The translations under genes and the position numbers were made by a program. Below, in pieces: positions 15,946 through 25,107 of a DNA stretch of 64,000 nt; position 1 is the first letter of the stretch; each line of letters starts with the position of its first letter. Below the pieces are notes generated by a model that saw only the letters and a list, made by a program, of their open reading frames with translations, searched no databases and was not told the DNA's origin. This DNA is from [Clostridium] symbiosum (GTDB lineage: Bacteria; Bacillota; Clostridia; Lachnospirales; Lachnospiraceae), in the NCBI GenBank assembly GCA_036419695.1, contig CP143946.1, forward strand, positions 3,528,001 through 3,592,000. The letters are read 5' to 3'.

Positions 15946-18576
15946 TTATTTGTTATTCAGAGCTGCCTGTGCTGCTGCCAGACGTGCGATCGGCACACGG
16001 AATGGGGAGCAGGATACGTAGTTAAGGCCTACTTTGTGGCAGAACTCTACAGAAGACGGATCTCCGCCGTGCTCGCCGCAGATACCGCACTTAAGGTCAG
16101 AACGTGTCTGACGGCCTTTCTTAACTGCCATCTCTACTAACTGGCCAACACCTGTCTGGTCAAGTCTTGCGAATGGATCGGACTCATAAATTTTTGCTTT
16201 GTAGTAAGAATCCAGGAACTTGCCTGCATCATCACGGGAGAATCCGAATGTCATCTGTGTTAAGTCGTTTGTACCGAAAGAGAAGAACTCTGCCTCTTCA
16301 GCAATAGCGTCTGCTGTAAGAGCGGCACGAGGAATCTCAATCATGGTACCGATGTGGTACTGCATGTCGGAATTTTTCTCTTTCTTAACCTGCTCGGCAA
16401 CTTCAACTACTACATCCTTAACGAACTTAAGCTCTTTTTTCTCGCCTACCAACGGAATCATGATCTCTGGAACGATATCAAATCCGCACTCTTCTTTTAC
16501 TTCGATAGCGGCTTCCATAACGGCTCTTGTCTGCATCTTTGCAATCTCCGGATAGGTAACTGCAAGACGGCAGCCACGATGACCCATCATTGGGTTGAAC
16601 TCGTGTAATTCGTCAACTTTTGCTTTTACTTCTGCTAAGGTAAGACCCATGTTCTGAGCCAGTTCAGCCTGCTCTTCTTCTGTATGAGGAACAAACTCAT
16701 GCAGCGGCGGATCCAGGTAACGAACGGTCATTGGTCTGCCTTCCAGGGCTTTGTACATTGCCTTGAAGTCGCCCTTCTGGAATGGGATTAATTCGTTCAG
16801 TGCTTCTTCTCTTGCTTCTACTGTTTCGGAAAGGATCATCTTTCTGATCTTCATAATTCTGTCGGCTTCGAAGAACATATGCTCCGTACGGCAAAGGCCG
16901 ATGCCCTCTGCACCCAGTTTTACAGCATTTAAAGTATCAGCCGGTGTGTCGGCATTTGTACGGACTTTTAAAGTTCTGAACTTGTCGGCCCATACCATGA
17001 TACGCTCAAAGTTTCCGCTTACGGAAGCTTCCTGTGTCTCGATGTCGCCCTTGTAAATCTTACCGGTGGAACCGTCTAAGGAGATGTAGTCTCCCTCATG
17101 GAAGGTATGTCCGCCAAGTGTGAAGGTCTTAGCCTCCTCATCGATCTTAATCTCACCGCATCCGGATACACAGCATGTACCCATACCACGTGCAACTACG
17201 GCTGCGTGGCTTGTCATACCGCCGCGGACAGTCAGGATACCCTGAGCTGCATGCATACCCTCGATATCCTCTGGGGATGTCTCCAGACGAACCAGGATGA
17301 CTCTCTCGCCTCTGCCGCCTTTGCCTGCTGCCTTTGCTTCATCTGCAGTAAAGTAAACTTTACCTGCTGCAGCGCCTGGTGATGCAGGAAGTGCGGAACC
17401 GATTACTTCGCCGGCCTTTAAAGCTGCCGGGTTGAATGTTGGGTGAAGTAACTGATCAAGGGATTTTGCTTCGATTCTGCAAACAGCCTCTTCCTCTGTG
17501 ATCATGCCTTCGTCTACTAAATCGCAGGCAATCTGAAGTGCAGCCGGAGCTGTTCTCTTGCCGTTACGTGTCTGTAAGAAGTAAAGTTTGCCCTCTTCAA
17601 TTGTGAACTCCATATCCTGCATATCACGGAAATGTTTTTCCAGCTTCATAGCCAGATCCATAAACTGTTTGTAGCAGTCCGGAAGATCTTTCTCTAACTG
17701 TGTAATAGGCTGTGGTGTACGAACGCCGGCAACAACGTCCTCGCCCTGTGCATTGATCAGGTACTCACCGTAAATGCCTTTTTCACCTGTGGATGGGTTA
17801 CGTGTAAAGGCAACGCCTGTACCGCTTGTCTCACCCTTGTTACCAAATACCATGGTCTGTACGTTTACTGCGGTACCCCAGTCGCCAGGGATATCATTCA
17901 TACGGCGGTAAACGATGGCACGTGGGTTGTCCCAGGAACGGAATACGGCTTTAACAGCGCCCATTAACTGATCCTTCGGTTCCTGTGGGAACTCTTCGCC
18001 GTTCATAGCCTCTTTGTAAACGGCTTTGAACTTCTGAGCCAGTTCTTTTAAGTCATCGGCAGTTAATTCTGTATCGAAGTGTACGCCTTTTTCTTCTTTC
18101 ATCGCATCGATGATTTTCTCGAAATGGGACTTCGGAACTTCCATAACTACGTCGGAATACATCTGGATAAATCTTCTGTAAGAATCATATGCAAATCTTG
18201 GATTTCCTGTCTTCTTTGCAAAGCCTTCCACTGCAACGTCATTTAAGCCAAGGTTCAGGATTGTGTCCATCATACCAGGCATGGAAGCACGTGCACCGGA
18301 ACGTACAGATACCAGTAACGGATCTTCTGTATCTCCGAATTTCTTACCATTGATACCCTCTAACCAGGTAATTGCTTCGAAAATCTGATCCTGAATTTCC
18401 TGTGTGATCTGTTTTCCACTGTTGTAGTACTCTGTACAAGCCTCTGTTGTTACTGTGAAGCCCTGTGGAATCGGCATTCCTAAGTTGGTCATCTCTGCAA
18501 GGTTGCAGCCTTTGCCTCCGAGAAGGTTTCTCATTGCTGCACTGCCTTCTTCGAACTTATAAACCCATTTTGCCAT
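15946..18576 (-). CDS. ppdK: Pyruvate, phosphate dikinase
   Basis: 876 residues, the usual length. The N-terminal ATP-grasp domain starts MAKWVYKFEEGSAAM with GGKGCNLAEM; the swivelling phospho-histidine domain has GGMTSHAAVVARGMG (catalytic His); the C-terminal TIM barrel has GTNDLTQMTFGFSRDD and CGICGEHGGDP with the catalytic Cys. It interconverts ATP, phosphate and pyruvate with AMP, pyrophosphate and PEP in the cytoplasm; in anaerobic Clostridia it serves PPi-linked glycolysis or gluconeogenesis. The start has AGGAGG with good spacing. Codon choice is strongly biased compared with the flanking accessory genes, in keeping with high expression. It is monocistronic, with its own terminator and a long structured upstream region. 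Confidence 0.98.
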   Translation of the reverse strand: MAKWVYKFEEGSAAMRNLLGGKGCNLAEMTNLGMPIPQGFTVTTEACTEYYNSGKQITQEIQDQIFEAITWLEGINGKKFGDTEDPLLVSVRSGARASMPGMMDTILNLGLNDVAVEGFAKKTGNPRFAYDSYRRFIQMYSDVVMEVPKSHFEKIIDAMKEEKGVHFDTELTADDLKELAQKFKAVYKEAMNGEEFPQEPKDQLMGAVKAVFRSWDNPRAIVYRRMNDIPGDWGTAVNVQTMVFGNKGETSGTGVAFTRNPSTGEKGIYGEYLINAQGEDVVAGVRTPQPITQLEKDLPDCYKQFMDLAMKLEKHFRDMQDMEFTIEEGKLYFLQTRNGKRTAPAALQIACDLVDEGMITEEEAVCRIEAKSLDQLLHPTFNPAALKAGEVIGSALPASPGAAAGKVYFTADEAKAAGKGGRGERVILVRLETSPEDIEGMHAAQGILTVRGGMTSHAAVVARGMGTCCVSGCGEIKIDEEAKTFTLGGHTFHEGDYISLDGSTGKIYKGDIETQEASVSGNFERIMVWADKFRTLKVRTNADTPADTLNAVKLGAEGIGLCRTEHMFFEADRIMKIRKMILSETVEAREEALNELIPFQKGDFKAMYKALEGRPMTVRYLDPPLHEFVPHTEEEQAELAQNMGLTLAEVKAKVDELHEFNPMMGHRGCRLAVTYPEIAKMQTRAVMEAAIEVKEECGFDIVPEIMIPLVGEKKELKFVKDVVVEVAEQVKKEKNSDMQYHIGTMIEIPRAALTADAIAEEAEFFSFGTNDLTQMTFGFSRDDAGKFLDSYYKAKIYESDPFARLDQTGVGQLVEMAVKKGRQTRSDLKCGICGEHGGDPSSVEFCHKVGLNYVSCSPFRVPIARLAAAQAALNNK

Positions 18577-19143
18577 AAGTTTTCTTCCTCCTAAAGTTTA
18601 TATGTTAACATTTACATGTTTCGATGAGACGTGGATTGAGACTGCCCACAGACTGAAGTTCCTCGCCTGTCCGTCTGCGGTACGCTCTTGCAAGCGCACA
18701 TTTAAACGTCTATTTTCCCAAAAGTAAAGAGTCCGGCTTACCGGACCCGCGTGCCGGGCGCTGCCGCTTTGCGGCGGGCTGCATCTTCGCGCAAATGTGC
18801 ATCCGCGAGGAGCTTTTTACTTAATAGGCGCTTAAATGTACGCTCAGGTCCCACTCTTACAGGCGCATATCCAGATGTCCACTGCTGCTTACATGCATAC
18901 ATGACGCTGCAATGGGTATCTGGATATGCGCCTGCTCAATCCGCCCATCGTGAATATTATAACATAAACTTGCCTCTAGTAAAGGGGTTTTCTAGAAATA
19001 TTTCCAAATTATTTACAAAATTTATCATTTCTTAACCTCATTCCCGGAAAGCAGGGAGACCGGCTTGTACTTTCTCCCTGAATACGCTAAAATAAATGCC
19101 AAATCGGGTATTTTACTTTACAAAAATCGGGTGAGGTGAAAAA
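18577..19143. other. 567-bp structured region upstream of ppdK
   Basis: Divergent gap between ppdK (minus) and a histidine kinase gene (plus). It holds an imperfect fold at 18698-18839 (outer arms ACATTTAA and TTAAATGT, inner AGTAAA/TTTACT, and a GTCCGG-CTTA-CCGGAC hairpin at 18731-18746), then a 16-bp perfect inverted repeat AGGCGCATATCCAGAT (18861-18876) with its complement at 18918-18933. Two AAATCGGGT direct repeats (19101-19109, 19124-19132) lie just before the kinase gene. No coding frame is convincing. It may be a ppdK leader, a small RNA or another repeat class. Confidence 0.5.
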
Positions 19144-20940
19144 ATGCAAAAAATTCCATGGTATCAAAAAATCCAGATTCAGATTCCGGTGATTGTTTTT
19201 CTCATCATTCTGATTCCTGCCGCCGCGTTCGGCTCCTATGACATCAGCACGTCCAGAGAGGCGCAGTTGAAAGCGGCGGAGACTCAGACGGCGGAACGCC
19301 TCTATGAAACCTCCCTGCTGATGCAGGACGTCATGAAAGAGCTTGAAAGTACCGGTAAAACTCTGTCCGGAAGCAGGGAATTCCTGGAGCTTTTAAAAAA
19401 GTATCTTGAATCTCCAGAGGAACCGGGACTCCAAAGCGGTCTTCTCCTTGCCCTGGGGCAGAGTTCCTGGCCAAACAATTATATTGAACATATGTATCTT
19501 CTTTCAGATAATCCTCCCTCTATTCTCTCATCCGACCCGGATGAAAAGCTTCCGGATCCGGAGGGAACGGGACGTTTACTCTACCAGGCCTGGCTTGACG
19601 GCATGCAGGGCCAGACCACCTGGTCGCTGCTCCCTGCCTATGAAAATGGTGAAACGCGTCTGGCCTGCTGGAGAGCCATCCCGGGCAATAAAAATACGGA
19701 ACACGCTTCCCTTGTTTCCGTGCTGAAGAACGGCTATCTTGAAAATATCATGGCTGGTCTGCGCGGCCGGGAAGGAAGCCTGAATGTGATCGGCTCCTAT
19801 CAGGGGCGGCTTCTCTACTGCGACGCCTCGGATGACGGCTCCATTATGCCGGATGAAATGCTGGCAGAGAATCCTCTGTTCAGGGAAGCCTACTCCAAAA
19901 CGGAAAATACGGGCAGCTATTTTGCCGTAGCCGATGGGCGGCGATGGCTGGTGGGCTTCTATACCTCTCTTGAGGACGGCTGGAAATACATGTGCGCAGT
20001 CCCGGAACAGCAGATTTATACGGGCATTGCAGACCGAAAATTTATCGGTATCCTGTTTATTTCCGGTCTGGCCGGTGTTCTGCTCGGCTCCTTGATCCTC
20101 TATTTTCTGGTAGTCCGGCCGCTTGGAAAACTGCAGAAAAAAATGGAACTGATGGAGAAAGGACAGCTTGAACCCCTCGGCTTTTCCGGAGGGAAAAATG
20201 AAATCGGCCTTGTGCTGCGCGCCTACGACCATATGATCATCCGGCTGAAAAAGCTGATCGATGAGGTCTATGTGCAGCAGCTCCTCCGCAAACAGGCGGA
20301 ACTTTCTTCCCTCCAGTCCCAGATGGACGAACACTTTTTGTACAATACCCTGAACACGATTTACTGCAAGGCCGATGAAGAGAAGGCAAATGTTTCCGCT
20401 GCCATGATTTTGAAGCTGTCCCAGTATTTCCGCCTGAATCTGGCCAGGGGGCAGGAAAAAATCCCTCTGAATGAGATCCTTGAAATGCTCCGTGCCTACC
20501 TGCAGATCCAGCAGATGCGTTACGGACAGGCCATGGAATGCCGGATAGAAACCTTTCCCGATATGGACTCCTATCTCTCATTAAAGCAATTGTACCAGCC
20601 AATCGTAGAAAACGCCATTGTCCACGGTTTTGAAAAGAAACCCGGAAACCACTGCCTCCGGATCCGTTTCCAAAAAACAGGTACGAGACTCCGCTTCACC
20701 GTGCAGGATGACGGAATCGGCATGTCGGATGAAACGTGCCGGGAGGTGCTCTCTGAAATGGCCGTCTTCGATCATGTCCGCGGTAAAGGGTATGCCCTGC
20801 GCAATATCAGGGAACAGATCCGAATCACCTACGGGGAGGATTACGGCATTTCAATGGAAAGCCGGCCGGGACAGGGAACCACCGTGATATTAGAAGTACC
20901 GCTTGAAAGGAGAAACAAATGCAGCGAGAATATACAATGA
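19144..20940 (+). CDS. YesM-type sensor histidine kinase
   Basis: 598 residues. A membrane helix near 10-30, a large extracellular sensor (about 31-300), a second helix near 302-326, HAMP, then the His_kinase domain with SQMDEHFLYNTLNTIY, where DEHF stands in place of the usual NPHF, and an ATPase domain with N box PIVENAIVHGF and G box DDGIGMS. The start follows a GAGGTG site. It is translationally coupled to the next gene, a response regulator, and is followed by a sugar-binding lipoprotein that could be its co-sensor. Confidence 0.92.
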   Translation: MQKIPWYQKIQIQIPVIVFLIILIPAAAFGSYDISTSREAQLKAAETQTAERLYETSLLMQDVMKELESTGKTLSGSREFLELLKKYLESPEEPGLQSGLLLALGQSSWPNNYIEHMYLLSDNPPSILSSDPDEKLPDPEGTGRLLYQAWLDGMQGQTTWSLLPAYENGETRLACWRAIPGNKNTEHASLVSVLKNGYLENIMAGLRGREGSLNVIGSYQGRLLYCDASDDGSIMPDEMLAENPLFREAYSKTENTGSYFAVADGRRWLVGFYTSLEDGWKYMCAVPEQQIYTGIADRKFIGILFISGLAGVLLGSLILYFLVVRPLGKLQKKMELMEKGQLEPLGFSGGKNEIGLVLRAYDHMIIRLKKLIDEVYVQQLLRKQAELSSLQSQMDEHFLYNTLNTIYCKADEEKANVSAAMILKLSQYFRLNLARGQEKIPLNEILEMLRAYLQIQQMRYGQAMECRIETFPDMDSYLSLKQLYQPIVENAIVHGFEKKPGNHCLRIRFQKTGTRLRFTVQDDGIGMSDETCREVLSEMAVFDHVRGKGYALRNIREQIRITYGEDYGISMESRPGQGTTVILEVPLERRNKCSENIQ

Positions 20941-21776
20941 TCGTCGTGGACGACGAACCTGCCGCCAGAAAATATGCATTACAGCAGATTGAATGGAAAC
21001 GCCTGGGAATTACAGCGCTTTACGAGGCCGAAAACGGTCTGGATGCTCTTCGGCTCATGGAAACAGCCAAACCGGATATCATGATCCTTGATATCCGGAT
21101 GCCGGGTATGGACGGAGTCATGCTCTTAGAGGAAATCTGCCGGAGAAAATACGATATTGCCGTGATAGGGCTCAGCGGATACAGTGATTTCGAAGCCGCC
21201 CGCAGGATGCTCTCCAGCGGCCGAGTCGTCGAATACCTGCTCAAACCGGCCTCCGCCGACGCACTGTTTGAAGCAGCGACAAGATGTCTGGAAAAAATCG
21301 GGGAACGGGAACAGATGGAACTGCTTCGAAACGGCCTTCAAAACCATTTCTCTCCTTCTCCATTGCCGCCGGATGAGGAGGAGTCCGGCTGTGAATACCC
21401 CGGCTCTTCAGAGGAACTGCCGCCGGAGGTAAGCGGCCGCAAAAGCGCAATTGTCCGCCTGGCCAAAGAATATATCCAGCTTCACTATGGAGAACGGCTT
21501 TCCCTGGAACAGGTGGCGGCCCAGGTCTACATTAACCCCTCCTATCTGTCCCGGATCTTCACCGAGGTGGAGGGGACCGGTTTTAATAAGTACCTTCAGA
21601 AGTTGAGGGTCGATAAGGCGAAAGAACTGCTCCGCGATCCCGGCTATAAAGTGTACGAGGTGGCGGATCTGGTCGGATATCCGAATTTCCAGCACTTTTT
21701 GAAAATCTTTAAAAAGCTTGAAAATACGACTCCCAGTAAATACCGTGAAAACGCCATGTGGCTGATCGGACAGTAA
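20919..21776 (+). CDS. YesN-type response regulator with AraC HTH domain
   Basis: 285 residues. Receiver domain with IVVDDEPAAR, phospho-acceptor Asp in MILDIRMPGMDG and Lys in LLKPASADAL, a linker, then an AraC double HTH from about 185 with VAAQVYINPSYLSRIF and LVGYPNFQHFLKIFKK. The ATG at 20919 overlaps the kinase gene by 22 bases and has AAGGAG with seven-base spacing, better than the later ATG. It likely controls the downstream binding-protein, EIIC and cyclase genes. Confidence 0.92.
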   Translation: MQREYTMIVVDDEPAARKYALQQIEWKRLGITALYEAENGLDALRLMETAKPDIMILDIRMPGMDGVMLLEEICRRKYDIAVIGLSGYSDFEAARRMLSSGRVVEYLLKPASADALFEAATRCLEKIGEREQMELLRNGLQNHFSPSPLPPDEEESGCEYPGSSEELPPEVSGRKSAIVRLAKEYIQLHYGERLSLEQVAAQVYINPSYLSRIFTEVEGTGFNKYLQKLRVDKAKELLRDPGYKVYEVADLVGYPNFQHFLKIFKKLENTTPSKYRENAMWLIGQ

Positions 21777-21806
21777 CGCGAAGTAAGAAGTAAATAAAAG
21801 ACACTA

Positions 21807-21853
21807 AAGTGAAAAAATGGTGTATTTAAACAATTTTTCACTTCAGTTATAAT
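21807..21853 (+). promoter_or_regulatory. Inverted repeat overlapping a likely promoter
   Basis: AAGTGAAAAA (21807-21816) and TTTTTCACTT (21834-21843) are perfect inverted arms, followed by a TATAAT hexamer at 21848-21853 and the binding-protein gene start at 21885. The downstream arm lies in the -35 to -10 space. It could be an operator for the adjacent regulator or a weak terminator for the regulator gene. Confidence 0.45.
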
Positions 21854-21884
21854 AAATTTAGTCAAAAATGACGGAAAGATAAAA

Positions 21885-22925
21885 ATGAAAAAGACAAATT
21901 TTAAAATCAGCAAAATCAGGCCTGCTTTTCATAACACATTTTTCATAGCGGTAATCCTGTCTCTTCTGCTGCCCACAGGGTGCAGCCGGGCCGGGGAAGA
22001 ACTGAAGGAACTTCCGGCTGTAAAAAAAGACCATTATACAATCGGAGTCAGCATGCCCACCACCCGGCTTGCTTACCGGAAGGCAATGAAAGAGCTTGTG
22101 GAAAAGGCATATCCGGGAACAGGAGGCAATCTCCGGGCAGAGATTCTTCTATGCGATGCAGACGGAAGCCAGAAACGGCAGAACCAGGATATCCTGAACA
22201 TGGCGGACAGCGGCGTAGACGGAATTGTACTCATTCCGAACACAATGGAGGGCTGCCTCTCCTCCGTCGAATACGCAAATACAAAGGGTATCCCTGTTAT
22301 CACCGTGGATAACCGCATCCGAAGCTCCCCCTCCGCCCGGGTCGTAAGTTTTGTGGGAGCCGATCACTACTCCATGGGAAAAGAAGCCGCCCTTCTATTT
22401 TTACAGATACTGGAGGAGCGTTTTCCCGATAAAGAGGAGTGGAATGTCATCCAGCTCACTGGAATTCCGGATTCCTCGGGTACAATCGACCGCGGCCAGG
22501 CCATTGCGGATGTACTTGCCGGAAGCAGCCGGATTCATGTTCTCGGTGAATATGACGGTGAGTTTACCATAAAAAATGCAAAAAGCGTGATGGAGGACTG
22601 CCTCCGGATTTACGATAACATAGACGGCGTCATCTGCCAGAACGACAATATGGCGGAAGGATGTTACCAGGCGCTCCGCGAAGCCGGGGCAGACGGCCAA
22701 ATCGCAGTCGTAGGCATCGACGGCCAGAAAAGCACGCTCAAAATCATGGCAGAGGGAGGCATCCATGGGACTGTCCTGCAGCATCCGTCCATGATTCTCG
22801 ATGGAATTGAATATCTCTGCGACTATCTGGACGGAAAAACCTTAGACGAATTTTATTATGAACCCACCGATACCATCACGGTGGACAACGCAGATTTTTA
22901 TCTGGAACATGATCTTTCGTGGTGA
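21885..22925 (+). CDS. Sugar-binding lipoprotein (periplasmic-binding-protein-like, family 4)
   Basis: 346 residues. Basic N-terminus, hydrophobic segment and a lipobox-like LLPTGC indicate a membrane-anchored lipoprotein; the mature part has the ribose/galactose-binding fold with YTIGVSMPTTRLAYRKAM, DGIVLIPNTM and IPVITVDNRI strand-loop motifs and a second lobe with GVICQNDNMAEGCYQALREAG and VVGIDG. Such proteins bind a monosaccharide outside the cell. There is no ABC permease or ATPase in this group, so it is more likely a ligand-presenting partner for the adjacent kinase than a transport component; that is inference. Confidence 0.85.
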   Translation: MKKTNFKISKIRPAFHNTFFIAVILSLLLPTGCSRAGEELKELPAVKKDHYTIGVSMPTTRLAYRKAMKELVEKAYPGTGGNLRAEILLCDADGSQKRQNQDILNMADSGVDGIVLIPNTMEGCLSSVEYANTKGIPVITVDNRIRSSPSARVVSFVGADHYSMGKEAALLFLQILEERFPDKEEWNVIQLTGIPDSSGTIDRGQAIADVLAGSSRIHVLGEYDGEFTIKNAKSVMEDCLRIYDNIDGVICQNDNMAEGCYQALREAGADGQIAVVGIDGQKSTLKIMAEGGIHGTVLQHPSMILDGIEYLCDYLDGKTLDEFYYEPTDTITVDNADFYLEHDLSW

Positions 22926-23028
22926 GCCTTCTCCAAGGGCCCTGGCTGATGCGTTATCACCTGAGGATAAAAAAATGAAAGGAAAAAATAACTATCCGGA
23001 ATCTGAATAGTTACAGGAAAAATTTATT

Positions 23029-24147
23029 ATGACTCAGGTACAAGAAAAAAACACAGGCCTGCGCATTCTTCAGGGAATTATGAAGGCAATACAGGAATGC
23101 ATGCTCCCGGTCATTCCCCTGATTATGGCAGGAGGTCTAATCAAGGTGCTGATTATTATCCTGACGCTCTGCGGCGTCCTCCCCTCCGGGAACCAGACCT
23201 ACACGATATTAAGCGCCATCGGCGACGCCCCCTACTACTTCCTTCCCTTTGAGGTGGCGGTATCTGCGGCAAAGTATTTTAAACTGCCCGCCCTGCTCCC
23301 CGTAGCTGCGGTCGGGATCATGTTTTCACCGGACTTTCTGGGTCTGTTTTCAGGGGGCGCTGTCTCTTTTTTCGGCCTTCCTGTCTCGGATGTTACGTAC
23401 AGCTACAGCGTACTGCCCATAATTCTTCTCGTGTGGGTCATGGGGCTGCTCTACCGTGAGGTGGAAAAACGGCTGCCGGAAAGCCTGTTTAATTTCTTCG
23501 GGCAAATGCTGGTCCTGCTCCTCTCCTCACTTCTCGCAGTACTGGTGATCGGGCCGATCGGCAACGGAATCGCAGAGCTGATCCGCACCTTTGTTATGTG
23601 GATTCAGTCGGTCAACCATGTGCTTGCGGAAATCTGTTTCGCAGTCATGTTCCCATTCTTAAACATGTGCGGTATGCAGTGGCCTTTCATTCTGGACGCC
23701 ATCTCTACCGTGGGGCTGAACGGATATGAAGCGTTGTGTATCATTTCCCTGCTCTGCGTAAACGTATCCCAGGGAGGCGCCTGTCTGGCCACTGCCGTCA
23801 GGGCAAAAGATAAAAAGCGAAAGGAACAGTGTTTCGGAATGGGAATCACGGCCGTATTAAGCGGCGCCAGTGAGCCGTCTACTTACTCTAATTTTGGCTA
23901 TAAACGTCCTATGATTGCCGCCCTGATCGGCAGCGCAGCCGCTGGCCTGTATGCCGGCCTTGTAACGGTCCGGGCATTTTCCTTCGTGCCTCCTGCCGCT
24001 GCCTCCATCCTGATTTTCATGGATGTACAAAACGCAATGAACTTGATCCATGCCGTCATTACAGGATTAATCGCGCTGGGCGTAAGCTTTGCCGCCGGCA
24101 TGATTCTTGGATTTGACGAACCGGAAGCAGAAAATGCAGAAATTTAA
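23029..24147 (+). CDS. Orphan PTS EIIC-domain membrane protein (beta-glucoside/glucose superfamily)
   Basis: 372 residues, strongly hydrophobic, about ten membrane segments. The N-terminal region (MLPVIPLIMAGGLIK; TYTILSAIGDAPYYFLPF) resembles the EIIC domain of BglF/ScrA-type permeases after their EIIB domain. EIIB, with its phospho-Cys, and EIIA are both absent. The conserved substrate-site motif that normally reads GITEP is SGASEPSTYSNFGYKRP here, keeping the Glu-Pro. Without EIIB it cannot phosphorylate sugar by itself, so it may be a facilitator or rely on EIIB encoded elsewhere. It lies about 100 bp after the sugar-binding lipoprotein and before the cyclase. Confidence 0.8.
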   Translation: MTQVQEKNTGLRILQGIMKAIQECMLPVIPLIMAGGLIKVLIIILTLCGVLPSGNQTYTILSAIGDAPYYFLPFEVAVSAAKYFKLPALLPVAAVGIMFSPDFLGLFSGGAVSFFGLPVSDVTYSYSVLPIILLVWVMGLLYREVEKRLPESLFNFFGQMLVLLLSSLLAVLVIGPIGNGIAELIRTFVMWIQSVNHVLAEICFAVMFPFLNMCGMQWPFILDAISTVGLNGYEALCIISLLCVNVSQGGACLATAVRAKDKKRKEQCFGMGITAVLSGASEPSTYSNFGYKRPMIAALIGSAAAGLYAGLVTVRAFSFVPPAAASILIFMDVQNAMNLIHAVITGLIALGVSFAAGMILGFDEPEAENAEI

Positions 24148-24227
24148 CCTTACGGTAAAGCTCAGATGTTACTGGGCAGGGAATGAACAGTAAAAACAGG
24201 ATTAATCAGATAACGGAGGATAGAAAT

Positions 24228-24899
24228 ATGATCGAATTAAAAGGAAACAGACTGATAGATTTAAGCCACATGGCAGAGGCCGATATGCCCTGTGATCCGG
24301 CGCTTGCACTCCCGGAATTAGACTTCTTCTCCAGGGAAGGCGACGGCCCCGCGCTTCACAACCTGGAAGTAATCCGCTATTGTCCCCACACCGGCACCCA
24401 TATGGATTCCCCGTTCCATGTGTGCAGTAAATGGGGCAGCATTGAAACGGTTGACCCGGCCGTTCTGATCGGCCCGGCCACCGTAGTGAGCCTCTCCGTT
24501 CCGGAGTATAATTATGCCGTAACAAAGGATGATCTGAAACAGTGGGAAGAGGTAAACGGCATCATCCCCGACGGGGACGCGGTTCTGCTTCACACCGGCC
24601 ATGCCGATAAATGGACGGATGGCAGCGACGGTTATATCAACAGGGGCTATATCCGCCTCGCACCGTCAGCGGCAGAATACCTGGTGACGAAGAAAAGCCG
24701 CTTTATTGCCCTGGAAAGCATCAGTGTGGACGGCAGCGATACGGAGGTACATAAAATTCTGATGGGAAACGGCGTCTGTATTGTAGAAAACGTCTGCAAC
24801 CTGGAAAAACTGGGCTGCACGCACTGCAGCACCATCGGAACCTTTCCCGCCGTTAAAGGGGCGAGCGGTGTGTGGGTGCGGCTGATGGCTCTGGTATGA
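24228..24899 (+). CDS. Cyclase-family metal-dependent hydrolase (kynurenine formamidase-like)
   Basis: 223 residues. The metal-binding motif HTGTHMDSPFH (HxGTHxDxPxH) is intact, and the later GDAVLLHTGHADKW and ESISVDGSDTEVHK strands match the cyclase/KynB superfamily. These are Mn2+/Zn2+ enzymes that hydrolyse amides or lactone-like rings. ATG at 24228 has GGAGG eight bases upstream; the frame opens 45 bp earlier without a site. It follows the orphan EIIC gene and precedes a terminator, so it is the last gene of the group. Nothing here suggests tryptophan catabolism; opening of a sugar lactone or similar is possible but unproven. Confidence 0.85.
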   Translation: MIELKGNRLIDLSHMAEADMPCDPALALPELDFFSREGDGPALHNLEVIRYCPHTGTHMDSPFHVCSKWGSIETVDPAVLIGPATVVSLSVPEYNYAVTKDDLKQWEEVNGIIPDGDAVLLHTGHADKWTDGSDGYINRGYIRLAPSAAEYLVTKKSRFIALESISVDGSDTEVHKILMGNGVCIVENVCNLEKLGCTHCSTIGTFPAVKGASGVWVRLMALV

Positions 24900-24948
24900 C
24901 ACCGTTTTATAAAACAGGACAGAACACCCATGTTAAAGACGTTTTTAT

Positions 24949-25001
24949 AAAAAAGGCCTCCGGCTGCAGCTTTTTAAAACTGCAACCAAAGGCCTTTTTT
25001 A
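24949..25001 (+). terminator. Rho-independent terminator after the cyclase gene
   Basis: Imperfect stem: AAAGGCCT and CTGCAG on the left (24952-24969) pair with CTGCA and AAGGCCTTT on the right (24980-24997); it ends in a T6 run. Confidence 0.75.
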
Positions 25002-25041
25002 TCCGGATTCTTTCATTCACCAGCCTCAACCCGAAGAAATC

Positions 25042-25086
25042 AGGGCCGGAATCATAGGAGACTCCGCCCCTGGAAATTCCGGCCCT
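25042..25086 (-). terminator. Terminator after glyQS
   Basis: Perfect 11-bp stem AGGGCCGGAAT / ATTCCGGCCCT (25042-25052, 25076-25086), about 20 bp past the glycyl-tRNA synthetase stop. The T-tract on the minus strand is weak (TGATTTCTTC). Confidence 0.6.
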
Positions 25087-25107
25087 GCGCTGTCTTATAT
25101 CATTGTA

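Noticed and set aside
18600..18940. Possible 6S, SRP or T-box RNA upstream of ppdK
   Set aside because: The fold lacks a T-box core motif and the conserved SRP tetraloop region; length and pairing do not match 6S well enough to name it.
19576..20334. Long minus-strand frame (252 codons) opposite the histidine kinase gene
   Set aside because: It is the shadow of a clearly recognised kinase on the plus strand; no motif or ribosome site.
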